Shown here: piece by piece, positions 1 to 5,741 of the stretch
How positions within the stretch are numbered: the first letter of the stretch is position 1
How the letters are laid out: every line of letters begins with the position of its first letter
Assembly: GCA_003972865.1 (NCBI GenBank)
Contig: QOAX01000249.1
Location: 1 to 8,643 of the forward strand
Reading direction: 5' to 3'
From: Verrucomicrobiota bacterium
Lineage (GTDB): Bacteria; Verrucomicrobiota; Verrucomicrobiia; Limisphaerales; UBA1096
Length of the DNA stretch: 8,643 nucleotides
Translations under genes and position numbers: made by a program
The notes under the pieces: model-generated
The model's input: the letters and a program-made list of their open reading frames with translations, nothing else
Told to the model about the DNA's origin: nothing
Database searches by the model: none

Positions 1-190
1 AAAGTCCGAGTCGTTGGCCTGCCACGCGTTCTCCCCTGTCCCGTTGAACCGGCCTATGCGGTCACGGTCAAAAACGATGTGGTCACCACTCGCATCCGTA
101 CTGTCCGATTCCTGTGCTGCCGGAAAGTTCGGCTGTTCCGCAACCTTCTCAAACTTGTCAAGCGGCCAATCGGAAATACTCCCGTCTATG
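1..190. repeat. Direct repeat copy A (start of second CBM9-like module)
   Basis: Bases 1-150 are identical to 985-1134 and bases 151-190 are identical to 1146-1185. The only difference is the 11 extra bases (1135-1145) in the other copy. Beyond 190 the copies diverge quickly but still encode related residues (IVRHLG against IVRYLG). The repeat runs off the left edge of the window, so its full length is unknown. Confidence 0.95.
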
Positions 191-1143
191 TCAATGTCGA
201 TATTCCCAAGGTGGCGCACAATAATATCACCTTTCGAAATTGTGTTCTCGGTCTGTCCCCCCAATGTAGATGGGGTATCAAAGATGAGTTCTCCCCAGTT
301 GCCGGCATGAAACAGTGATGTCTTCGGATCGCCACAATCCACCGTGGTGCTCTGCGCCCAACTGGCCCAACTGATGTTGGCCCCTCCCTTGCCCTCATCA
401 TCATCTGTGTCCACATCCCTCCAGAATAGCTCAAACCCCATCGAGTGATCCGGCGTAAACCCGGTGATCTTGCCAAACGGAATCAGCATCTCCACCGTGT
501 ATCCGGAATAGGTAACATTTGGATTGGCCAATATCTCCGGATTCCTCGCCCCGGCTGCTCTCAGATCTTCGTACTGCTTGGCTGCTATGTCTCCTCCTGG
601 GACAGTATCCAACGCATCCCGGTAAATCCCGCCTGGTCCTCCTTTGTCTGGTCCATTCAGCTCCGGATCACCCCCTCGCTCAAGCGTCTGGCGCGCCCCA
701 AATACATCGTCACCTGAATCGTCCGGCTTGAAATTCTCATTCAAGCTGACAGTCACCTGAAAGTCGTCCACATTGGGAGCCTCCGGATCAAAATTCGGAA
801 ACGCGATATCACTGGCACAATCATCACTGTCATTTAGGGTATCCAGAAAAAATTCAAATCCATCATTGAAAAAACCCGTCACCCCATACTCCGAAGTATC
901 CCTCTCCATCCGGTAGACGTCATCTATACAGACAGCCAGAATGTAAAGGTATTTGTCATTGTATGCGAAGTAGATCGTGGAACCAAAGTCCGAGTCGTTG
1001 GCCTGCCACGCGTTCTCCCCTGTCCCGTTGAACCGGCCTATGCGGTCACGGTCAAAAACGATGTGGTCACCACTCGCATCCGTACTGTCCGATTCCTGTG
1101 CTGCCGGAAAGTTCGGCTGTTCCGCAACCTTCTCGCAACCTTC
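1..1143 (-). CDS. CBM9-like tandem sugar-binding protein, main part (frameshifted from its start; C-terminus outside window)
   Basis: This frame is open from 1143 to base 1, with TAA just upstream at 1146-1144. It continues the protein begun at 1316 after an 11-base frameshift. The sequence has the CBM9/DOMON-like look of exported sugar-binding modules: a strand with FNDGFEFFLDT, then DDFQVTVSLNE, GYTVEMLIPFGKI, MGFELFWRDVD rich in Asp, and a closing NWGELIF. After about 328 codons a second module starts near base 231 (GDIIVRHLG, then IDGSISDWPLDKFEKV), nearly the same as the first module's start. The protein is therefore a tandem array cut by the window edge. The nearest in-frame ATG is at 909 and would lose the module's first strands, so independent translation is unlikely to give a whole fold. 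The probable role is binding glycan outside the cytoplasm for the upstream enzymes. The family call is by sequence pattern only. No catalytic motif is visible. Confidence 0.72.
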
Positions 1144-1185
1144 TTAAACTTGTCAAGCGGCCAATCGGAAATACTCCCGTCTATG
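985..1185. repeat. Direct repeat copy B (start of first CBM9-like module)
   Basis: This is the partner of 1-190, 984 bases away before the insertion and 995 after it. The spacing without the insertion is 328 codons, the length of one module. Identity is complete even at synonymous sites, while the adjoining bases 1186-1230 clearly differ from 191-235. This suggests recent duplication, gene conversion or an assembly join, not old divergence. Confidence 0.95.
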
Positions 1186-1316
1186 GTGATATTCTCGTCT
1201 CCAAGGTAGCGCACAATGATGTCACCCTTGGGACCGGCAAGAACATCTGATTTAAACAGGACCGAAATGGCAACAAACGCCAAAACCAAATTTGAAATTG
1301 AATAGCGAGAATTCAT
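1038..1316 (-). CDS. N-terminal fragment of the CBM9-like protein: signal peptide and first strands, then out of frame
   Basis: Starting at ATG 1316, this 92-codon frame has a clear signal peptide (residues 1-27, hydrophobic core about 9-21, cleavage after DVLA). It is followed by GDIIVRYLGD and IDGSISDWPLDKFKKVA, the start of the first CBM9-like module. From about residue 62 the reading is nonsense, because bases 1135-1145 are an extra near-copy of 1124-1134 (11 bases). Removing them joins this frame exactly to the frame that runs to base 1, giving at least 435 codons. The fragment by itself would be a short exported peptide with no fold. It lies 119 bases downstream of the sialidase-like gene, in the same direction, with no obvious Shine-Dalgarno before the ATG. 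It may be a true pseudogene, a phase-variable site or an assembly error; sequence alone cannot decide. Confidence 0.7.
   Translation of the reverse strand: MNSRYSISNLVLAFVAISVLFKSDVLAGPKGDIIVRYLGDENITIDGSISDWPLDKFKKVARRLRNSRTFRQHRNRTVRMRVVTTSFLTVTA
1124..1145. repeat. 11-base near-tandem duplication causing a frameshift
   Basis: The units are gcaaccttctc (1124-1134) and gcaaccttctt (1135-1145), differing only in the last base. Copy A of the larger repeat has a single unit here. In coding sense the first unit met encodes AAG-AAG-GTT-GC and the second GAG-AAG-GTT-GC. The second matches module 2 (KFEKVAEQ), so the site looks like an unequal junction between the module 1 and module 2 versions. 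Confidence 0.93.
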
Positions 1317-1435
1317 GGAGGCAAAAACTATCGATCTTTCAACCTATAAACAAGGCTTTACATCAACTGGGCCACCGATCTCATTTGGTTCATTGCAGTG
1401 CCCTTGTGGATGGGCAAATAGAGCGAAACCGGGGG

Positions 1436-3217
1436 CTAATCGGCAGGGTTTGCGTGCTGTATCGCCATGGTCAGGGTGGAGGTAGTCAGGGCATCCTTGT
1501 TGTTCACCAAGTGCACCGGTTTCCAGATGCCCCCCATGCCGGCCCGGTTATAAACCCGGACGGCCAGGACATTATCCCCCGAGCGATCCAAGGCACCGCC
1601 CGCCTTGAAACTGAACGGCTTGGTCCAGAGTTCCTCCGGGGAGAGTCCGGTGGCGGCACGGGTATGCTCGAACACCTTGCGGCCGTTCAGCCATATTTCA
1701 GCCTCTTCGTCCACCGCCTGAAATAAAAAATACAGGGCCTCTGCTTCGGCCAGATTCTGAGGCACCCGGAATCTTTTTCGGTACCACCCATATCCCAGAT
1801 AGTCAGGGTAACCGTCGTCGTTCCAGCCCCCTTCAAGGTCGGCCAGTTTCCAGGATGAATCGTCATGCTCAGGGCGGAACCATTTCTCTTTCAGCCCGAG
1901 GTTTTTCGGGTCGGAGGCAAACCTCCACTGGCTGCCCAATGATTGGCCTTCGACCTCGGGAATTTCGACCACTGCCAACAACCGGCAGGCCCAAAGCCGG
2001 TTGGTTCGTTTTTCATCCCGAATCATGGCCACCGCGGTTTCCTCGTCAACATATTCGACATTGGTGTAGGTTCCCTGATGGCTGTCAGCCCCGATGAACC
2101 ACGGTTCAGGCCTGGTCCAATTTCTGCCGGCATCCTGACTGACAGCATACCTCATGGGCCGGTGCCAACCGCAGAGTAGTCTGCCGTCTCCCAGCTGCAC
2201 AATGGAGCAGTGCGTCCCGGGCTGAACCCTGACGGGACGAGACCACGTTTTCCCACCGTCGTCGCTGATGGAGTGGTAAAGGCCCCGTTGTTCTTCGTCG
2301 GGGACTCCCTGCGGTTCGCGAATCCTGTTCTGGGCCCGAATCATAAACACGAGACGTCCATCCTCGAGCCGGGCCATCGCCGGCTCTGAGAAAACCAATC
2401 CCTTGTTTTTGTCGGACCTGGCCACCAGCGTAAAACTCCAGTCCCCTCTATCACCGTTGTTCCTGAGCACGCCGCACGATTGCCGGATGCCGTCCACGTC
2501 ATCCGGCGACATGTAGCCGCTGACAGGGATCACCAATGTGCCGTCCGCCAACTGGGCGGGCCTGCCGCCCGTCCAGGTCCACGCACCCAGCACGGGGGCA
2601 TACTCCACTTCCGGCCCAACCGTCCAGGTTCTGCCGCGATCCGCGCTGTAAGCCAGGTTTATCGCAGTGTAAATCCGGTAGTTCTCGTAAGCCTGATACT
2701 TTCTGCCATCCGGCAGCCTACCGATAAAACGCCTGAGTTTTGGAAATGGCTTACCGCTTCTGTTCTCGCCGCCACCCAGATTCTCGCCAAGGCTCTGGGT
2801 GCAGATCATCACGATCCGGCCATCGTTCATCAGCCCCATGGCAATGTCGGATGCCACCAGGTGAGGCGCCGGGACCATGGCCGTGAATGTTCGGTCCCAA
2901 TTTCTCCCGCCGTCGGTGGATTCAATGAAAACAACCTCGGTGGACTTGTCCCCCGGCACAGAACTCACGGAAGCCAGGAGGGTTCCATCCTTCTGCCTGA
3001 TGATACAGGCAGCCGCTCCTCCATTCCGGTTATCATAGACGAGCTTGGGACGGGTCGGCCGCCAGGTTAACAGGGCATTATCGAACACACCCCCTTTCGC
3101 TGCGGTTTCCCCGGCCTTGGCATCTGACAGTGCTGAAAACAAAAGCAGAACAAGTGAGGCCCACAACGTGGCCTTGCCGCTTTTATAATCAGCCGCCAAT
3201 TCAGACGCGGCGCTCAT
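1436..3217 (-). CDS. Exported sialidase-like (BNR repeat) protein with C-terminal galactose-binding-like domain
   Basis: I place the start at 3217 (593 residues), not the in-frame ATG at 3265. ATG 3217 overlaps the upstream gene's TGA (ATGA), and it puts a normal signal peptide at residues 1-35 (core TLWASLVLLLFSALS, cleavage near DAKA). Residues about 50-425 form a sialidase-like propeller with Asp boxes at 100-107 (STDGGRNW), 191-198, 318-325 and 360-367, and a degenerate one near 253-260. Positions that match GH33 catalytic residues by spacing are Glu278 (SEPAM), Arg294, Arg353 (WHRP) and Tyr384 (TYTNVE). The first arginine of the triad (the FRIP motif) is replaced by an Ala-Ala-Cys stretch near 68-71. 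Residues about 431-571 look like the jelly-roll domain of GH2 enzymes (WYRKRF, AEIWLNGRKVF, NVLAVRVYN). It is a paralogue of the N-terminal half of the upstream gene. A hydrolase on a sialic-acid-like or other acidic glycan is plausible; a non-catalytic lectin is the alternative. Confidence 0.88.
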   Translation of the reverse strand: MSAASELAADYKSGKATLWASLVLLLFSALSDAKAGETAAKGGVFDNALLTWRPTRPKLVYDNRNGGAAACIIRQKDGTLLASVSSVPGDKSTEVVFIESTDGGRNWDRTFTAMVPAPHLVASDIAMGLMNDGRIVMICTQSLGENLGGGENRSGKPFPKLRRFIGRLPDGRKYQAYENYRIYTAINLAYSADRGRTWTVGPEVEYAPVLGAWTWTGGRPAQLADGTLVIPVSGYMSPDDVDGIRQSCGVLRNNGDRGDWSFTLVARSDKNKGLVFSEPAMARLEDGRLVFMIRAQNRIREPQGVPDEEQRGLYHSISDDGGKTWSRPVRVQPGTHCSIVQLGDGRLLCGWHRPMRYAVSQDAGRNWTRPEPWFIGADSHQGTYTNVEYVDEETAVAMIRDEKRTNRLWACRLLAVVEIPEVEGQSLGSQWRFASDPKNLGLKEKWFRPEHDDSSWKLADLEGGWNDDGYPDYLGYGWYRKRFRVPQNLAEAEALYFLFQAVDEEAEIWLNGRKVFEHTRAATGLSPEELWTKPFSFKAGGALDRSGDNVLAVRVYNRAGMGGIWKPVHLVNNKDALTTSTLTMAIQHANPAD

Positions 3218-5691
3218 TTCTTGGATCGAAGTTGAGTTGGCTGCATGCTTGGTGGAAGTTTCCATTGCACGGTCTCGCAGGTAACGGTTGGCGGATCGTC
3301 GTAGGGATAGGCGTTGTTTGCGAAGCAGGTCAGGAACCTGTCGTCGCCAAGTTCCAGGGACACCGGCCAGCCATTGTTCCCGGTGGCAGTCACGGCAGAA
3401 AAGGACAGCTGAACCCGGCGATCAGTGTTCCAGGTTTTGCCTTCATCGTGACTGAGAACCACACAGACACCGAAGGGTTGGTGATAATTCACATAGCTGA
3501 CCAAGATCCGGCCATCCTTCAGTTGAAGAAGATTGCCGTGAACCTCGCCCGTGTTCGTCAACGGTCGGGGAGTGGACCATGTCTTTCCGTCGTCACCAGA
3601 TACGGTGACCATGGTTCTTGCCAGGGCGTGACCCCGATGACCCCGGGGCGCTGCCCCGCTCCTGGCAACCGGCCGCCTGTGGCGAAGCGCGGCCAGCAGG
3701 TTGCCGCTCTTCAACCGCAGGACGGACACCTCGCTGAAAGCCGAGATGTCCTCCGGTCTCCAGTCGATGAGTCCCTCTGAAAAAGTCCAGGTTTTCCCGT
3801 GGTCACCCGATCGACACAACTCGAATTTTTCCGCTCCCTTGGAACGCAGAAAGAGCAGGGTCCCATCCTGTTCCACCACAACATTCCTGGGATACGATCG
3901 ACCGGGGATGAGGGCCTTGTCCCAGGTGCGACCGCCATCGGTGGATCGGCAAACCCACATCTCATTGCGTTTGCCATTGAGTCGGAAATCCTGGGCCGTC
4001 AGCAGGAGCGCGCCATCCGCGGTGACCGTCAGGCTGGGTTCTTTTGCGTGGATCGATGGGCGCGCAATCTCGCGCCAAGTCCGGCCGCTGTCCGGGGATT
4101 CATAAACCACCATGGAGAAGGTCCGGTTCTTGGGGTTGGTATAGTAGTCCTTGTGCTGCTGGCACACTGCGAGGACAACCCGGCCGGCCTCGAGCCTGGC
4201 CATGCCGGCCTTGTAGTTGCCGCGGCCGCCCACCCGGGTTCGGATGGCTTGCCCGGCGTGGTCAATGGTATGGATGCGCTGCAGATCCTGTCCGGAATAA
4301 CCGGCCATACCGGCTATCTTCCATTCATATTTATAATCTGAGAGGAGCAGTGCATTTCGCTCCTGATCCACCCTGCTCTTTCCAACCGGGAAACCATCGC
4401 GGGCAGCCGTTTGCTCCGTGGGGTCGTCCACAACCAGTGCCAATCTGCAGGCCCAAATCCAGTTGGGATGGGGACCGTAGTCCTTGAGCATCGCCACGGC
4501 GGTTTCATCGTCATAGAATTCGACATTGGTATACCAGCCCTGATGGCTGTCTCTGCCAAGAAACCACGGCTCCGGCTTGGTCCATGTTTTCCCGGCATCC
4601 GAACTGAGCGCATACTGGATCGGCCGATGCCAGCCACAAAGCAATTGGCCATTCCCGAGTTGGGTGATGGAGCAGTGCGTTCCCGCCAACACCCGCACCG
4701 GCATGGACCATGTCCTGCCTCCATCACTGCTGACGGAACGATAAAGGCCAGACCGGAATTCCTCTGGAATCTGGTCCTCCTCAATCACCCTGTTCTGTGT
4801 CCGCATCATGAACACCAGACGGCCGTCACGGAGTTCGGTCATGGCAGGTTCGGAGAACACCATGCCCTGCTTCCTGTCGGTTTGGCCCACCACGCTGAAT
4901 TTCCAGGTGCCACCCCTGTCGCTGCTTCGTAGCACACCGCTCGACAGCCATATGCCGTCCATGTCATCCGATGACAGATAACCATCAATTGGAATGACCA
5001 TTGTCCCATCCGCCAATTCGGCAGGCCTTGCGCCGGTCCACAGGGAACTTCCCATGAGGGTTTCATGCTCGACCTTACGTCCGGCGGACCAGGTTCTGCC
5101 ACGGTCCGAACTGAAGGTGATCCACGTGTCACTGTAATAACGATAGTTTTCATAGGCCTCAGTCTCTTTTCCATCGGGCCGCCTTCCGGTCTTTTTGATT
5201 AGCTTGGGCAATGGTTTGCCGCTGCGATTCTTGACCACCCCCAGATTGGAGCCGAGCGCCCGGTCGCAGGCCATGAGAATGCGACCATCATTCATCAAAC
5301 CCATCACCCCGCCATCCGCACGGTCTATTGGGACCTTCGCCTCGAATGGCTTTGACCATGACTTGCCGCCATCGAGTGACTCTATAAAGAGGACAGTGGA
5401 TGCCCCTTCGCCGGCGTTCCACTCCAGTGAGGCCAACAGGGTTCCATCCTCAAGACGAACCATGCAGGGCCTGGCGGCATATCGGTGGGCACTTTCACCA
5501 GCGTGAACGAGTTGCGGCTTTGTGGCTCGCCAGCGCAAACCGGCCGGTGGTGCCGTCAGGCTGGTTTTCAGATTCCCAATGGGCAGAAGCTCTACGCCTT
5601 CCGCAAAAACCAAAAATCCCAAGCCGGCATTGCAGAGAAACAGGATTGCCAGCACCCCCAGGAATCCAATGATCGACCTTAACTTTTCCAT
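3214..5691 (-). CDS. Exported double-propeller sialidase-like (BNR repeat) protein
   Basis: This 825-residue protein has a signal peptide (residues 1-30, cleavage about LVFA/EG) and two sialidase-like propellers. The first, about 52-425, has Asp boxes at 105-112, 194-201, 256-263, 321-328 and 363-370. It closely resembles the downstream 593-residue protein (shared NRSGKP, VFSEPAM, GTHCSI, LLCGWHRP, PEPWF, TAVAM). Residues placed like GH33 catalytic sites are Glu281, Arg297 (16 apart, as in known sialidases), Arg356 and Tyr387. The FRIP arginine is off by one (ARP, Arg74) and no clear acid/base Asp is seen. The second propeller, about 455-810, has boxes at 532-539, 583-590, 628-635, 698-705 and 747-754. 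It keeps a Glu654-Arg670 pair but has Trp775 where the nucleophilic Tyr would be. Most sialidases have one propeller, so this is a fusion. It starts 46 bases after the DUF4838 gene and overlaps the next gene by 4 bases. Substrate unknown. Confidence 0.88.
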   Translation of the reverse strand: MEKLRSIIGFLGVLAILFLCNAGLGFLVFAEGVELLPIGNLKTSLTAPPAGLRWRATKPQLVHAGESAHRYAARPCMVRLEDGTLLASLEWNAGEGASTVLFIESLDGGKSWSKPFEAKVPIDRADGGVMGLMNDGRILMACDRALGSNLGVVKNRSGKPLPKLIKKTGRRPDGKETEAYENYRYYSDTWITFSSDRGRTWSAGRKVEHETLMGSSLWTGARPAELADGTMVIPIDGYLSSDDMDGIWLSSGVLRSSDRGGTWKFSVVGQTDRKQGMVFSEPAMTELRDGRLVFMMRTQNRVIEEDQIPEEFRSGLYRSVSSDGGRTWSMPVRVLAGTHCSITQLGNGQLLCGWHRPIQYALSSDAGKTWTKPEPWFLGRDSHQGWYTNVEFYDDETAVAMLKDYGPHPNWIWACRLALVVDDPTEQTAARDGFPVGKSRVDQERNALLLSDYKYEWKIAGMAGYSGQDLQRIHTIDHAGQAIRTRVGGRGNYKAGMARLEAGRVVLAVCQQHKDYYTNPKNRTFSMVVYESPDSGRTWREIARPSIHAKEPSLTVTADGALLLTAQDFRLNGKRNEMWVCRSTDGGRTWDKALIPGRSYPRNVVVEQDGTLLFLRSKGAEKFELCRSGDHGKTWTFSEGLIDWRPEDISAFSEVSVLRLKSGNLLAALRHRRPVARSGAAPRGHRGHALARTMVTVSGDDGKTWSTPRPLTNTGEVHGNLLQLKDGRILVSYVNYHQPFGVCVVLSHDEGKTWNTDRRVQLSFSAVTATGNNGWPVSLELGDDRFLTCFANNAYPYDDPPTVTCETVQWKLPPSMQPTQLRSKK

Positions 5692-5712
5692 GATGTTTAA
5701 CCAGGTATGAAT

Positions 5713-5741
5713 ATTATAGAATAGTAGTTAATTATCATCAT
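5713..5741 (-). promoter_or_regulatory. Candidate internal promoter before the double-propeller gene
   Basis: The 46-base spacer is very AT-rich compared with the GC-rich genes around it. It contains a perfect TATAAT (5718-5713) with ATGATG (5741-5736, 3 of 6 matches to TTGACA) 17 bases upstream. It could drive the two sialidase-like genes separately from the ankyrin/DUF4838 genes. The -10 could be chance in AT-rich sequence, and promoter consensus in this phylum is not something I can verify here. Confidence 0.35.

Noticed and set aside
186..731. Open frames on either strand in other frames within the CBM9-like region (186-476 minus, 445-717 plus, 519-731 plus)
   Set aside because: The frame that gives CBM9-like sequence runs unbroken from 1143 to 1 on the minus strand and accounts for the DNA.
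1399..1416. Small hairpin (TGCCC/GGGCA) after the single-propeller gene as a terminator
   Set aside because: The stem is only 5 base pairs with an 8-base loop and there is no T run on the minus strand, so it does not look like an intrinsic terminator.
1317..1435. Promoter for the CBM9-like gene in the 119-base spacer
   Set aside because: A TTATAG-like hexamer exists, but no -35 sequence lies at a proper distance, and no Shine-Dalgarno is evident before ATG 1316.
2480..4341. Long plus-strand open frames (2480-3070, 3130-3780, 3799-4341)
   Set aside because: They lie opposite well-supported minus-strand propeller genes with clear Asp boxes. Their translations are low-complexity Pro/Arg/Gly/His-rich text with no family pattern, as expected of shadows of GC-rich genes.
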